Assembly: GCF_900104775.1 (NCBI RefSeq) | Contig: NZ_FNSA01000003.1 | Coordinates: 3,348,001 to 3,412,000, forward strand | DNA length: 64,000 bases | DNA from: Tsukamurella tyrosinosolvens | GTDB taxonomy: Bacteria > Actinomycetota > Actinomycetes > Mycobacteriales > Mycobacteriaceae | Reading direction: 5' to 3' | In this document: piece by piece, positions 9,870-20,247 of the stretch | How the letters are laid out: each line of letters opens with the position of its first letter | Numbering within the stretch: the stretch's first letter is position 1 | Translations under genes and position numbers: made by a program | Notes under the pieces: generated by a model | Seen by the model: the letters and a program-made list of their open reading frames with translations, nothing else | Told to the model about the DNA's origin: nothing | Databases searched by the model: none

Positions 9870-10960
9870 CGCGTCCGCCTCTCCTGTGCCAGTGCCAGCG
9901 CCGCCGCCGCGACGGTGCCCGCCGCGTCGCGATGCCCGGTGCCGCCGGCCGCGGCGCTCATGGCGGCGAGCCGCTCGGCGTCGCCCGCGAGCGGGACGAC
10001 GGTCTCGCGCACGAGTTCCGGGGTGAAGGCGGCGTCGTCGACGAGCAGTCCCCCGCCCGCGGCGACGACCGGCTGCGCGTTGAGGGCCTGCTCGCCGTTG
10101 CCGTGCGCGAGGGGCACGTAGACCGCGGGCAGCCCGACGGCGGCGACCTCCGCCACCGTCATCGCCCCCGACCGGCACACGGCCAGATCGGCGGCGGCGT
10201 AGGCGAGGTCCATACGGGACAGGTAGGGGACGGCGACGTAGCCGGGCACGTCGACGTCGACGGAGTTCTTGGGGCCGTAGGCGTGCAGCACGCCGATGCC
10301 GGCGTCGGCGAGGTCCCGGGCGGCGCCGACGACGCCGTCGTTGAGGCGGACCGCGCCCTGGCTGCCGCCGAAGACGAGCACGACGGGCCCGTCGGCGGGG
10401 AGCCCGAAGTGGGCCCGGGCCTCGGCGCGCAGGGCCGCGCGGTCGAGCCCGGTGATGGAGGCGCGGACGGGGATGCCGACCACTTCGGCGGGCACGCCGG
10501 AACCGGGGACCGCAGCGAAGACCTTGGTGGCGAGCTTCGCGCCGACCTTGTTCGCGACGCCCGCGCTGGCGTTGGCCTCGTGGATCACGATGGGCACGCC
10601 CATGCTGCGCGCGGCGAGGTACGCGGGCAGCGCGACGTAGCCGCCGAAACCGACGACGACGTCGGCGCCCGTCTCGCGGAGCACCGTCCGGGTGCGGCGG
10701 ACCGCGCCGGCGAGCGTGAAGGGCAGCTTCGCCAGGTCCTTGCCGGGCTTCCGCGGCAGCGGGACCGGCGGGATCATGGCGAGCGGGTAGCCGCGCTCCG
10801 GGACGAGGCGGCCCTCGAGCCCCTTCGGCGTGCCGAGAGCGGTGACCTCGGCGTCGGGGCGCAGTGCCCGGACGGCGTCGGCCACCGCCAGGGCGGGTTC
10901 GATGTGTCCTGCGGTGCCGCCACCGGCCACCACCACCGAAACCGCTCGAGAAGAACTCAC
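9866..10960 (-). CDS. murG: UDP-GlcNAc:undecaprenyl-PP-MurNAc-pentapeptide GlcNAc transferase
   Basis: GT28 glycosyltransferase that makes lipid II from lipid I on the inner face of the membrane. The glycine-rich loop [16 protein letters not shown] is at the N-terminus. [13 protein letters not shown] and [14 protein letters not shown] are conserved, and the UDP-GlcNAc site [26 protein letters not shown] and its neighbouring [10 protein letters not shown] follow. About 364 residues. Two GTG codons stand side by side (10963 and 10960). The second is chosen because it overlaps the ftsW stop as GTGA, like the neighbouring junctions; the first would add one residue. Confidence 0.98.
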   Translation of the reverse strand: MSSSRAVSVVVAGGGTAGHIEPALAVADAVRALRPDAEVTALGTPKGLEGRLVPERGYPLAMIPPVPLPRKPGKDLAKLPFTLAGAVRRTRTVLRETGADVVVGFGGYVALPAYLAARSMGVPIVIHEANASAGVANKVGAKLATKVFAAVPGSGVPAEVVGIPVRASITGLDRAALRAEARAHFGLPADGPVVLVFGGSQGAVRLNDGVVGAARDLADAGIGVLHAYGPKNSVDVDVPGYVAVPYLSRMDLAYAAADLAVCRSGAMTVAEVAAVGLPAVYVPLAHGNGEQALNAQPVVAAGGGLLVDDAAFTPELVRETVVPLAGDAERLAAMSAAAGGTGHRDAAGTVAAAALALAQERRTR

Positions 10961-12651
10961 CACGCCCGTCTGCCCTTTTCCTGTCCTCGGCGCCGCTGCT
11001 GCGGCGCGTTCCGCTGCTGTCCGGCGCGCTCGCCCCGCCAGGGATCCCCGCCGCGGCCCTGCGGCCGCATCGGCGGGAGGTCCCGACGGGGTGCCCGGCG
11101 TCGGCCCAGGCTCTCGTCACCGTACGGGTGTCGATCGTACGGCGACGGTGCCGCGGGTTGCGAAGGCCCACGTCGTGCGGGCGCCGGGCGGCCCTGCCGC
11201 GGGGCGGGCCCGCGGCCTGCGGGACGCTCGGGGCGGGGCGGGATGTAGGGCAGCGGCTTGGGCAGGCGCAGCAGCCGGCCGGTGCGGCCCTCGCGGCCGC
11301 CGGCCAGCGCGGCGATCGCCTCCGGCTCGTGCCGGGCGGCGTTCGCGAGCAGCCCCATCATGAACAGCACGAGGATCACCGAGTTGCCGCCCGCGGAGAG
11401 CAGGGGCAGCTGGATGCCGGTCACGGGCAGCAGCCCCACGACGTAGCCCATGTTGATGATCGCCTGCAGCGCGACGAGCGTGGTGATCGAAGCGGCCATG
11501 AGGCGCAGGAAGGGATCGGCGACGCGGCGCGCGATCCGCATGCCCACCCAGGTGAGGATGCCGAACATGAGGATGACCACGCCGGCGCCGAGGTAGCCCA
11601 GCTCCTCGCCGATGATCGCGAAGATGAAGTCGTTGTGCGCGTTCGGCAGGTAGCTCCACTTGGCCGTCGAGTTGCCCAGGCCCACGCCGAACAGGCCGCC
11701 GTCGGCGAGCGAGTACCGCGCCTGGTTCGACTGGTAGTTGGCGCCGAGGGCGTCGTCGGTGCGGCCGAGCCAGGCCTGCACGCGGGCCGAGCGGTAGCCC
11801 TCCGCGAGCGCGAAGAAGATGCCGAGCAGGGCGAAGACCACCAGCAGCGAGGCGATGAGCTTCGAGGACAGCCCGGCGTAGTACAGCAGCATCGCGCCGA
11901 CGGCGACGATGATCATGGCCGTCGACTGGTTGGGCTCGGCGACGACGAGAGCCGCCATGAGCACCACGACGGGGCCGAGCGGCAGCAGCAGTTCCTTGAT
12001 GTTGCCCTTGCGGCCGCGGTCCGCGAGCAGGTGCGCGCCCCAGACGATGAGCGCGACCTTGGCGATCTCCGAGGGCTGCAGCGTGAAGCCGCCCACGTCG
12101 ATCCAGCGGCGCGCGCCGCCGACCATGGTGCCGACGCCGGGCACGAGGACGGCCGCGAGGAGCGCGATGGAGACGAGGACGCCGCCGAGCGCCACCCGGC
12201 GCAGCAGCGCGGGGCGCAGGTACAGGGCGAAGACGAACGCGACCACGCCGAGGCTGACGTAGATCAGCTGGCTGGTGAACTTGCCCCACGGCGAGCCGGT
12301 GGCACTGATGTCCTCGACCGACGAGGCCGAGAGCACCATGATCAGGCCCATCACGGTGAGAACGGCGGTGAGGCCGAGCACCAGGTGGAAGGACGCGAGC
12401 GGGCGGCGCAGGGCCGTCGCGAGCCCGACGGCGCCGCCCCGCAGCAGGGAGGCGCCGGTGCGGGCGACGTCCGCGCCGGTGCGCGCCGTGGATGCCGCAC
12501 GGGCACCCGCCGCGCCGCGCGAGCCCGTCGCCGGCCCGTCGCCGTCCTGGGGCTGCGCGTCGAACTCGGTACTCTCCGGGGCGTTGACGCCGCCGGGGGC
12601 GAGATCGGAATCGGTGTCGGAAGCGGCGGCGGCCTTGCCGGCGCGGTTCAC
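10957..12651 (-). CDS. ftsW: lipid II-polymerising SEDS glycosyltransferase FtsW
   Basis: Polytopic SEDS protein that polymerises septal peptidoglycan with its partner FtsI. About ten membrane helices lie between residues 75 and 465. Family stretches include [40 protein letters not shown] and [17 protein letters not shown] disordered N-terminus of about 75 residues and an unusually Arg/Pro-rich C-terminal tail of about 95 residues extend the protein to 564. The GTG start overlaps the murD stop (GTGA) and its stop overlaps murG. Confidence 0.97.
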   Translation of the reverse strand: MNRAGKAAAASDTDSDLAPGGVNAPESTEFDAQPQDGDGPATGSRGAAGARAASTARTGADVARTGASLLRGGAVGLATALRRPLASFHLVLGLTAVLTVMGLIMVLSASSVEDISATGSPWGKFTSQLIYVSLGVVAFVFALYLRPALLRRVALGGVLVSIALLAAVLVPGVGTMVGGARRWIDVGGFTLQPSEIAKVALIVWGAHLLADRGRKGNIKELLLPLGPVVVLMAALVVAEPNQSTAMIIVAVGAMLLYYAGLSSKLIASLLVVFALLGIFFALAEGYRSARVQAWLGRTDDALGANYQSNQARYSLADGGLFGVGLGNSTAKWSYLPNAHNDFIFAIIGEELGYLGAGVVILMFGILTWVGMRIARRVADPFLRLMAASITTLVALQAIINMGYVVGLLPVTGIQLPLLSAGGNSVILVLFMMGLLANAARHEPEAIAALAGGREGRTGRLLRLPKPLPYIPPRPERPAGRGPAPRQGRPAPARRGPSQPAAPSPYDRHPYGDESLGRRRAPRRDLPPMRPQGRGGDPWRGERAGQQRNAPQQRRRGQEKGRRAW

Positions 12652-14117
12652 GAGGCGTCTCCGAGCGCACGGGCGGAGGCCGCGAAGGCGTCGCCGCGGT
12701 GCCCGTACGAGGTGAACATGTCGAGCGAGGCCGCGGCGGGCGCGAGCAGCACGACGGGGGCGGCACCGTCGTGCGCTGCGGCTTCGGCGATCCGGGAGGC
12801 CTCGGCGACGACGGCGGCCATCACCGCATCCGCATCGCCGGACACTCGCACATCGCCAGCCCCAGTCGTCCCTACAGAACGATTCGCATCATTAGTCATA
12901 GGAGACACAGGACTATGTTCGCCCGAGGACACCCGAACCACGGGGACATCCGGCGCGTGTCGCGCCAGTGAACCCGCGATTTCGTCTCGATCCAGCCCGA
13001 GGAGCACCGCGCCCACGAGCCGCGGCGCCACGCGCTGCACGAGCGGCGCGATGTCCGCGCCCTTGAGCTGGCCACCCGCGACCCACACCACGCGCTCGTG
13101 CGCCTCGATCGAGTTGAGCGCGGCGTGCGGGTTGGTCGCCTTGGAATCGTCGATGTACGTGATGCCGCGCACCGTCGCGACGGGCTCTGCGCGGTGCGCG
13201 CCCACCCGGAACGCGGCGAGGGCCTCCCCCGCCTGCGCGGCGGTCACGCCGACGGCCTGCGCGAGCGCGGTCGCGGCTAGGCCGTCCGCGATCCCGGCGG
13301 GCCCGGGCGGCGAAACCGCGTCGGCGGGGAGGACGGGGGCGCCGGCACCGTCGACCAGGACGCCCTCGCGCACGCCGTACTCGCCCGGCCCGGGCGTGCC
13401 CGTGGTGAACCCGACGGTGACCTCCCCGCGCAGGCCCGAGGCCACGGGATCGTCGAGGCCGATGACGGCGAGCTCGCCGGACAGGGCGCGCGCCTTGTCG
13501 GCGGTGTACGCGGCCATGGAGCCGTGCCAGTCGAGGTGATCCTCGGCGACGTTGAGCACGACCCCGGCGCGCGGGCGCACCGACGGGGCCCAGTGCAGCT
13601 GGAAGGAGGACAGCTCGACGGCGAGGACGCGCGGGTCGGCGTCGTCGCCGATCGCGTCGATCACCGGGCGGCCGATGTTGCCGCAGGCCACCGCGCGCAC
13701 GCCGGCGTGCAGCAGGATCGACTCGAGCATCTGGGTGGTGGTGGTCTTGCCGTTGGTGCCGGTGACCACGAGCCAGTCGCGGGGCGCGCCGAAGGCGCCG
13801 GAGCGGTCGATGCGCCAGGCCAGTTCGACGTCGCCGATCACCTCGACGCCGGCGGCCTCGGCGGCCACGACGACGGGTGCGGTGGGCCGGAAGCCGGGCG
13901 CGACCACGACGAGGTCGTAGCCGGACGGGTCGTGTCCGTCGAGATCGGCGACGACGATGCCCGGCACCTCGCCGGCGATCTTCTCCCGCGCCGCGGGCTT
14001 GCCGTCGGCGACGGTGACCACGGCCCCGAGCCGGAGCAGGGCCCGGGCGACGGCCGGGCCGGTGACACCCCCGCCCGCGACGAGGACGTGCGCGCCGGGG
14101 CCGGGGATCGTCGCCAT
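12648..14117 (-). CDS. murD: UDP-N-acetylmuramoyl-L-alanine--D-glutamate ligase
   Basis: Mur ligase adding D-Glu to UDP-MurNAc-L-Ala. The P-loop VVTGTNGKTTTTQM is near residue 118, with CGNIGRPVID, LNVAEDHLDWHGSM and the C-terminal LLAPAAASLDMFTSYGHRGDAF. It has 489 residues. ATG (14115-14117) immediately follows the mraY stop. The C-terminal domain carries a polar stretch (about residues 398-427) encoded by unusually AT-rich codons such as AAT, ACT, TCT, GTA and CGA, unlike the rest of the cluster. It ends with a GTGA overlap into ftsW. Confidence 0.97.
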   Translation of the reverse strand: MATIPGPGAHVLVAGGGVTGPAVARALLRLGAVVTVADGKPAAREKIAGEVPGIVVADLDGHDPSGYDLVVVAPGFRPTAPVVVAAEAAGVEVIGDVELAWRIDRSGAFGAPRDWLVVTGTNGKTTTTQMLESILLHAGVRAVACGNIGRPVIDAIGDDADPRVLAVELSSFQLHWAPSVRPRAGVVLNVAEDHLDWHGSMAAYTADKARALSGELAVIGLDDPVASGLRGEVTVGFTTGTPGPGEYGVREGVLVDGAGAPVLPADAVSPPGPAGIADGLAATALAQAVGVTAAQAGEALAAFRVGAHRAEPVATVRGITYIDDSKATNPHAALNSIEAHERVVWVAGGQLKGADIAPLVQRVAPRLVGAVLLGLDRDEIAGSLARHAPDVPVVRVSSGEHSPVSPMTNDANRSVGTTGAGDVRVSGDADAVMAAVVAEASRIAEAAAHDGAAPVVLLAPAAASLDMFTSYGHRGDAFAASARALGDAS

Positions 14118-15197
14118 CTAGCCGACCGCGCCCGAGCCGAGGAACTCGGCGTAGAACAGCACGAGGCCGAGGCCGCAGGAGATGGCTGTGAGGAGCCAGA
14201 ACCGGATGATCACCGTGGTTTCGGCCCACCCGGACAGCTCGAAGTGGTGATGGAAGGGCGCCATCCGGAAGACCCGGCGGCCCGTCGAGCGGAAGACGGC
14301 GATCTGGATGACCACCGAGACCATCTCGGCGACGAACAGCGCGCCCAGCACGACGGCGAGCAGCTCGGTGCGGGTGGTGATCGACAGGCCCGCCAGGAGG
14401 CCGCCCAGCATGAGCGAGCCGGTGTCGCCCATGAAGATCTTCGCGGGCGCGGCGTTCCACCACAGGAAGCCGAGGCAGGCACCGCCCGCGGCGACCGCGA
14501 TGAGCGCGAGGTCGAGCGGGTCGCGCACGTCGTAGCAGCCGGCGACCTGCTTGGTCTCGCAGGCGTAGCGGAACTGCCAGAAGCTGATCAGGACGTAACT
14601 GCCCAGCACCATCGCCATGGAGCCGGCGGCGAGGCCGTCCAGGCCGTCGGTGAAGTTCACCGCGTTCGACCAGGCGGAGACGACGAACCAGCAGAAGATC
14701 ACGAACACGATCGCGCCCATCGAGATGGTATTGATGTCGCGCGTGTAGCTGAGGAACTCGCTGGCCGGGCGCACCCCGTCGGCGTTGGGGAACTGCAGCA
14801 CGAGCACGCCGAAGATCAGGGCGGCCACGGTCTGGCCGACGGTCTTCGCGGTCTTGTTGAGGCCCAGGTTGCGCTGCTTGCGCACCTTGATGAAGTCGTC
14901 GAGGAAGCCGACGATCGCGAGCGAGGTCGCGAGGCCGAGCACCAGCAGGCCCGAGGCGCTGGGGCCGGGGCCGGAGTTCCAGCCCAGCAGGTGCGCGCCG
15001 AGGTAGCCGGCCCACAGGGCCACGACGATCGCGACGCCGCCCATCGACGGGGTGCCGCGCTTCTTCTGGTGGCTCTGCGGCCCCTCGACGCGGATCTCCT
15101 GACCGAAGCCCTGCCGGGAGAAGACCCGGATCAGGACGGGCGTGAGCAGGATCGCCACGGCCAGCGAGATGCCGCCCGCGAACAGGATCTGGATCAC
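14118..15197 (-). CDS. mraY: phospho-N-acetylmuramoyl-pentapeptide transferase (MraY/MurX)
   Basis: Integral membrane enzyme transferring phospho-MurNAc-pentapeptide to undecaprenyl phosphate, giving lipid I. About ten membrane helices are predicted. Motifs are [30 protein letters not shown] with the metal-binding Asp pair, [15 protein letters not shown] and [13 protein letters not shown]. The 359 residues equal the usual length. GTG at 15195-15197 overlaps the murF stop as GTGA. The valine codon two positions further upstream is GTC and cannot start translation. Confidence 0.98.
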   Translation of the reverse strand: MIQILFAGGISLAVAILLTPVLIRVFSRQGFGQEIRVEGPQSHQKKRGTPSMGGVAIVVALWAGYLGAHLLGWNSGPGPSASGLLVLGLATSLAIVGFLDDFIKVRKQRNLGLNKTAKTVGQTVAALIFGVLVLQFPNADGVRPASEFLSYTRDINTISMGAIVFVIFCWFVVSAWSNAVNFTDGLDGLAAGSMAMVLGSYVLISFWQFRYACETKQVAGCYDVRDPLDLALIAVAAGGACLGFLWWNAAPAKIFMGDTGSLMLGGLLAGLSITTRTELLAVVLGALFVAEMVSVVIQIAVFRSTGRRVFRMAPFHHHFELSGWAETTVIIRFWLLTAISCGLGLVLFYAEFLGSGAVG

Positions 15198-16717
15198 TTC
15201 GGTGACTCCCCGTTCTCGTTGTTGACCGCGCTCGCCGTGCCCAGGTGCTCGGCGACCTCCCACATCTTCTCGGACTTCGACGCCTTGACCAAAACGAGGT
15301 CGCCCGGCCGGAGCTCCTCGCGGAGCCGGTCCACGGCCTCCGCGCGGGTGTCCACCCGCACGGCCTCGCTGCCCCACGAGCCCTCCATCACGGCGCCCTG
15401 CCACAGGGCGTGGACGGCGCGGGAGGTGCCGACGCAGATCGTCGAGGTGATGTCGAGCCGCACGAGGAACCGGCCGAGGCGGTCGTGTTCGACGATCGAC
15501 TCGTCGCCCAGCTCGCCCATCTCGCCGAGCACCGCGAAGGTGCGGCGCCGCTCGCGGCCGGGCAGCCGCTCCCCCGCCTCGTCGTGCTCGGACATGAGCA
15601 CGAGGCTGCGGAGCGCGGCCCGCATCGCGTCGGGGTTCGCGTTGTACGTGTCGTTGACGACGGTGACGCCGTCGTCGGTGGTGAAGACGTCCATCCGGCG
15701 CGGCGAGGCGGCGCCGGCGCCGGACAGCGCCTCGGCGACCTGCGCGACCGTCGCGCCGCACTCGAGGCCGACCGCCGCGGCGGCCAATGCATTGTGCACC
15801 TGGTGCTCGCCGTGGACCTTGAGCGCCACGGGCGCGGTGCCCGCCGGGGTGCGCAGGGTGAAGGTCGCGCGGGCCTGCGCGTCGATGCGCACGTCCTCCG
15901 CCGCGATCTCGGCCTCACCCGTTCCGTAGAACACCACGCGCGCGCCGGTCCGGGAGGCCATCGCGGCCACCGCGGCGTCGTCGGCGTTGAGCACGGCGAC
16001 GCCCTCCGCGGGCAGCGCCTCGACCAGCTCGCCCTTCGCGCGGGCGATGGCCTCGCGGGACCCGAACTCCCCTAGGTGGGCCGTGCCCACGTTGAGCTCG
16101 ACCCCGATGCGCGGCGGCGCGACCTTCGCCAGCGCCGCGATGTGGCCCTCGCCGCGGGCCGACATCTCCAGCACGAGGAACCTCGTCGACGCGGTCGCGC
16201 GCAGCGCGGTCCACGGGTGGCCGATCTCGTTGTTGAAGGAGCCGGGAGGTGCCACGGTCTCGCCGAGCGGCCGGAGCACGGCGGCGATGAGATCCTTCGT
16301 CGACGTCTTGCCGGCCGAGCCGGTGACGCCGACGACCGTCAGACCGTCCGCGGCCAGGGTCTTCGTGCAGTGCGCCGCCAGGTCGCCCAGCGCCGTGAGC
16401 ACCGCGGCGCCCGCGCCGTCGGTGTCGTTCTCCAGCGCCATAACGCGGTTGTCGGTCTCGCCGGAGACGGGCACGACGATCGCGGGGACGCCGACGGGGC
16501 GGGCACCCAGCACGGCGACCGCGCCCTTGTCGATCGCCGTCGCGGCGAAGTCGTGGCCGTCGACGCGGGCGCCGGGCAATGCGAGGAACAGGCCGCCGGG
16601 GCCGATCTCGCGGGAGTCGAACTCGACGGTGCCGGTGACCCTCGCCTCGGGGTCGGGCACGTCGTGCAGGGTGCCGCCGACGATCGCGGCGACCTCACGC
16701 AGGGTCAGGTCGATCAT
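15194..16717 (-). CDS. murF: UDP-N-acetylmuramoyl-tripeptide--D-alanyl-D-alanine ligase
   Basis: Mur ligase that adds D-Ala-D-Ala to complete the cytoplasmic UDP-MurNAc-pentapeptide. The N-terminal domain contains [19 protein letters not shown]. The P-loop is [19 protein letters not shown] (near 133), followed by [24 protein letters not shown] sequence and [17 protein letters not shown]. The C-terminal region includes [11 protein letters not shown]. Length is 507 residues. The ATG (16715-16717) overlaps the murE stop as ATGA. Confidence 0.98.
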   Translation of the reverse strand: MIDLTLREVAAIVGGTLHDVPDPEARVTGTVEFDSREIGPGGLFLALPGARVDGHDFAATAIDKGAVAVLGARPVGVPAIVVPVSGETDNRVMALENDTDGAGAAVLTALGDLAAHCTKTLAADGLTVVGVTGSAGKTSTKDLIAAVLRPLGETVAPPGSFNNEIGHPWTALRATASTRFLVLEMSARGEGHIAALAKVAPPRIGVELNVGTAHLGEFGSREAIARAKGELVEALPAEGVAVLNADDAAVAAMASRTGARVVFYGTGEAEIAAEDVRIDAQARATFTLRTPAGTAPVALKVHGEHQVHNALAAAAVGLECGATVAQVAEALSGAGAASPRRMDVFTTDDGVTVVNDTYNANPDAMRAALRSLVLMSEHDEAGERLPGRERRRTFAVLGEMGELGDESIVEHDRLGRFLVRLDITSTICVGTSRAVHALWQGAVMEGSWGSEAVRVDTRAEAVDRLREELRPGDLVLVKASKSEKMWEVAEHLGTASAVNNENGESPK

Positions 16718-18252
16718 GCGCGCGCCTCCAGGGCGGCCGCGAGCTCGTCGCGGTCGTCGAAGGGGTGCTTGACGCCGTTGATCTCCTGGCCGGCCTCGTG
16801 GCCCTTGCCGGCGATGAGCACGACGTCGCCGGTGCGGGCCCAGTTCACGGCTTCGACGATGGCGGCGCGGCGGTCGCCGATCTCGCGGACCTCGCCACCG
16901 CCGGACACGGCACGCGCGCCCGCGACCACGGCGGCGCGGATCGCGGCGGGGTCCTCGGTGCGGGGGTTGTCGTCGGTGACGATCACCAGTTCGGCGGCGC
17001 TCGCCGCGGCCTCGCCCATGAGCGGGCGCTTGCCGCGGTCGCGGTCGCCGCCCGCGCCGACGACCACGGCGATGCGGCCGGCGGTCTGGCCGCGCAGCGT
17101 CGCGATCACCGCGTCGAGCGCGGCCGGCTTGTGGGCGTAGTCCACGACGGCGAGGAAGTCCTGGCCGCGGTCGATGCGCTGCACCCGGCCGGGCACGGCG
17201 ACGGCGCCGATGCCGCGGGCCGCGTCCGCGAGCGGGATGCCCGCCTCGTGGGCGATGACGAGCGCCAGCGCAGCGTTGGCGACGTTGTAGGCCCCGGGCA
17301 GGCCGACGACGGCGGAGAAGGTCTGGCCGTCGGGCCCGCTGAGGGTGAACCGCTGGGTGCCGTCCGAGTACGCGGCCACCTCGCCCGCGGTCCAGTCGGC
17401 GGGCCCGGTGGTCGCGACGGTCACCAGCGGCAGATCGGCCGCGCGGCGCAGCTCGGCCATCCGCTGGCCCCACTCGTCGTCGACGCAGATCACCGCGCGC
17501 TCGCAGGCCCCCGGCCCGAGGAAGAGCAGCGACTTCGCGGCGAAGTAGTCCTCCATCGTCGGGTGGTAGTCGAGGTGGTCCTGGCTCAGGTTCGTGAACG
17601 CGCCGACGGCGAACCGGGTGCCGCCCGCCCGGTTCTGGGCGAGCGCGTGCGAGCTGACCTCCATGACGGCGGCGGTCACGCCGCGCTCGACCATCGACGC
17701 GAACAGCCCCTGCAGGGCGGAGCCCTCGGGCGTGGTCAGCGTGGTCGGAACGTCGACGCCGGCGATGCGGGTGCCGACGGTGCCGATCAGGCCCGTCGGA
17801 TTGCCGCCCGCGGCGAGCGCCGCCTCGACCAGGTAGCTGGTGGTGGTCTTGCCGGAGGTGCCGGTGATGCCGACGAGCGTCATCCGGGTCGACGGTGCGC
17901 CGTAGACGACGGCCGCGACGGGGCCGAGGACGCGGCGCGGGTCGTCGTGCAGCAGGACGGGGACGTCGTGGCCGTCCTCGGCGAGGAGGGCGGCACCGTC
18001 GGGATCGGTGAGGACCGCGACAGCCCCCGCCTCGATCGCGCCGGCGGCGAACCGCGCGCCGTGCGTCGCGGTGCCGGGGACGGCGCAGAACAGGTCGCCG
18101 GGACGCGCGTCCTGGGCGCGGACGGTGGCCCCGGTCAGCCGGAGGTCGCCGGCGTCGGCACCCGCGACGGTGACGCCCGGGACCTGCGCCGCGACCTCGG
18201 CCGGCGTGGCTCCGCGGGGGTGGGCGGGGCGTGTGAGAGTCGATTCGGGCAC
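16714..18252 (-). CDS. murE: UDP-N-acetylmuramoyl-tripeptide synthetase
   Basis: Mur ligase adding the third stem residue, expected to be meso-diaminopimelate in this lineage. The P-loop is GITGTSGKTTTSYLVEAAL (near 125), followed by EVSSHALAQNR and FTNLSQDHLDYHPTMEDYF. The substrate-selecting motif DNPRTEDPA matches the DNPR signature of the diaminopimelate-adding enzymes, and GKGHEAGQE closes the C-terminal domain. Length is 512 residues. The start is GTG (18250-18252). It lies 24 bases downstream of ftsI, the one junction in this run that is not an overlap. Confidence 0.98.
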   Translation of the reverse strand: MPESTLTRPAHPRGATPAEVAAQVPGVTVAGADAGDLRLTGATVRAQDARPGDLFCAVPGTATHGARFAAGAIEAGAVAVLTDPDGAALLAEDGHDVPVLLHDDPRRVLGPVAAVVYGAPSTRMTLVGITGTSGKTTTSYLVEAALAAGGNPTGLIGTVGTRIAGVDVPTTLTTPEGSALQGLFASMVERGVTAAVMEVSSHALAQNRAGGTRFAVGAFTNLSQDHLDYHPTMEDYFAAKSLLFLGPGACERAVICVDDEWGQRMAELRRAADLPLVTVATTGPADWTAGEVAAYSDGTQRFTLSGPDGQTFSAVVGLPGAYNVANAALALVIAHEAGIPLADAARGIGAVAVPGRVQRIDRGQDFLAVVDYAHKPAALDAVIATLRGQTAGRIAVVVGAGGDRDRGKRPLMGEAAASAAELVIVTDDNPRTEDPAAIRAAVVAGARAVSGGGEVREIGDRRAAIVEAVNWARTGDVVLIAGKGHEAGQEINGVKHPFDDRDELAAALEARA

Positions 18253-18276
18253 CGGTAGATCCTACCCGCCGGTTAA

Positions 18277-20247
18277 CTACTTACCGGCCACCAGCGTCAG
18301 CGGCTTCGACGGCGGCGAGAGCGGGACGCCGTACTTCTGCAGCAGGAACGAGGCGATGTCGTGGAACAGCGGCGCCGCGGACTGGCCGCCGGTGCCGTCG
18401 GAGCTCCGGGTGGGCGCGTCCATCATCAGGCCGATGACGAAGCGCGGATCGTTCGTGGGCGCGACGCCGGCGAAGGTGATGTTGTACAGCGAGTTGGAGT
18501 ACGCCTTGGTCACCGGGTCGACCTGCTGCGCGGTGCCGGTCTTGCCGCTGATCTGGTAGCCCTCGACGGAGCCCGGCGCGCCGGTGCCCTGCTGGTACCC
18601 CATCGGGTCGCGCTGCAGCGCCGCGCGGAACATGTCGAGCACCGTGCGGGCGGTCTCCGAGCTCATCACGCGGACCGGCTCGGCGCCGGACGCGGGGTTG
18701 GCGGCACCGTCGACCTCCTTGATGATGCGCGGCGGGATCCGGACCCCGTCGTTGGCGAGGGCCTGGTACATGCCGGCCATCTGCAGCACCGTCATCGACA
18801 GGCCCTGACCGATCGGCAGGTTGGCGAAGGTGCCGCCCGACCACTGGTTGCGGGCGGGCACGGCGCCGCCGGACTCGCCGGGCAGGCCCACACCGGTGGA
18901 GCGCCCGAGGCCGAAGCGGTCGACGTAGTCGGCGAAGGCGTTCTCCCCCACGCGCTGCGCGAGCATCAGGGTGCCGACGTTGGAGGACTTACCGAAGACG
19001 CCGGTGGTGGTGTACGGCTCGGTGCCGTGCGCCCAGGCGTCCTTGACGGTGACGCCGGCCATGCGGATCTGGCCGGGGACCTGCAGCACCTCGTCGGGCT
19101 TGGTCTTGCCGCCGTCGATCGCGGCCACGGCGGTGATCAGCTTGTTCACCGAGCCCGGCTCGAAGGGGGTGGTCACCGCGAGGTTGCCGGTGCGCGCCGA
19201 GTCCGGCTGATTGTTCATCCCGTGCGACGGGTTGAAGGTGTTGTCGACGCCCATCGCCAGCACCTGGCCGGTCTTGGAGTCGAGCACGACGGCCTGCACG
19301 CTCTTCGCGCCCGACTTGGCCTTCGCCTGCGCGACGGCCTGCTGGACGAAGAACTGCACGTCGTTGTCGAGCGTGAGCACGACGCGGGCGCCGTTGGCGG
19401 CGGGGTGGATGTCGCGGGTGCTGCCGGGGATGACGGCGCCGTCGGAGCCGCGGTCGTACGTGCGCGAGCCGTCCGTGCCGGCGAGGATCGAGTCCAGCGA
19501 GGACTCGAGGCCGATGAGCCCCTGCCCCTCGAAGCCGGTGGTGCCCACGATGTTCGCCGCGAGCGAGCCGCCCGGGTAGTTGCGGATCGACTGCCGCTCG
19601 GCGCCCACCTCGGAGTACTCGTCGGTGATCGCCGAGGCCTTGGCCGGGTCGACCCCACGGGCCAGGTAGACGAAGGTGTCGTTGCCGCGCATCTGCTCGA
19701 GCAGCTTCTGCTCGTTCACGGAGTCGCCGAGGACGGAGACGATCTTCTTGGCGATCTGCTGCAGGCGGTCGTCGACGCCGACGGGCGTCACGCCCTTCGC
19801 GGCGTCGCCGCCCTCCTTGACCAGCTCGACGTCCTTGTCGTACTTCTCCTGGATCTGCTTGCGCACCGCGACGGGCTGCAGGGTCAGCGACTTGGCCTCC
19901 ATGGTGAAGGCGATCGGCTGCCCCGCGCGGTCGGTGATCGAGCCGCGGACGGCCGGCAGCACCTCCTTGACCTGGCGCTGGCTCTCGGCCTTCGCGGACA
20001 GGCTCGGGGCCTGCACGAACTGGACGACGCCGAGCCACACGGCGATGACGGTGAAGACCGCGACGATCACCCAGCCGCCGATGCGGACGCGGCCGGTGAA
20101 GGCCGTGGAGACCTCGGGGGCGCGGCCGCCCTTGACGCGGGCGCGGGCCGACTGGTGGCCGGCCTTGGGGGCCGCGGCACCGCGCTGCGGCGCCCCGGAG
20201 CGGGCCGTGGGCCGCGTCTTCGTCGGCGGACGCTGCGAGCGCGTCAC
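18277..20247 (-). CDS. ftsI: septal penicillin-binding protein FtsI (PBP3)
   Basis: Class B penicillin-binding protein, the septal transpeptidase that partners FtsW. A basic, disordered N-terminus of about 50 residues precedes one membrane helix (about 57-75), a PBP dimerisation domain and the transpeptidase domain. Active-site motifs are SVNK (SxxK, in FEPGSVNKLIT), SSN (GKSSNVGT) and KTGT (ISGKTGTAQQ). It has 656 residues and no PASTA domain is visible. The GTG start (20245-20247) overlaps the ftsL stop as GTGA. Confidence 0.98.
   Translation of the reverse strand: MTRSQRPPTKTRPTARSGAPQRGAAAPKAGHQSARARVKGGRAPEVSTAFTGRVRIGGWVIVAVFTVIAVWLGVVQFVQAPSLSAKAESQRQVKEVLPAVRGSITDRAGQPIAFTMEAKSLTLQPVAVRKQIQEKYDKDVELVKEGGDAAKGVTPVGVDDRLQQIAKKIVSVLGDSVNEQKLLEQMRGNDTFVYLARGVDPAKASAITDEYSEVGAERQSIRNYPGGSLAANIVGTTGFEGQGLIGLESSLDSILAGTDGSRTYDRGSDGAVIPGSTRDIHPAANGARVVLTLDNDVQFFVQQAVAQAKAKSGAKSVQAVVLDSKTGQVLAMGVDNTFNPSHGMNNQPDSARTGNLAVTTPFEPGSVNKLITAVAAIDGGKTKPDEVLQVPGQIRMAGVTVKDAWAHGTEPYTTTGVFGKSSNVGTLMLAQRVGENAFADYVDRFGLGRSTGVGLPGESGGAVPARNQWSGGTFANLPIGQGLSMTVLQMAGMYQALANDGVRIPPRIIKEVDGAANPASGAEPVRVMSSETARTVLDMFRAALQRDPMGYQQGTGAPGSVEGYQISGKTGTAQQVDPVTKAYSNSLYNITFAGVAPTNDPRFVIGLMMDAPTRSSDGTGGQSAAPLFHDIASFLLQKYGVPLSPPSKPLTLVAGK

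Noticed and set aside
8382-11171. A single 929-residue protein covering murG and murC
   Set aside because: The first half is an out-of-frame reading of murG. The true murC begins at GTG 9869, fixed by the overlap with murG and by homology. Similar fusions around ftsQ, mraY, murF, the oxidoreductase, lppM, metF, the iron ATPase and trpD were rejected for the same reason.
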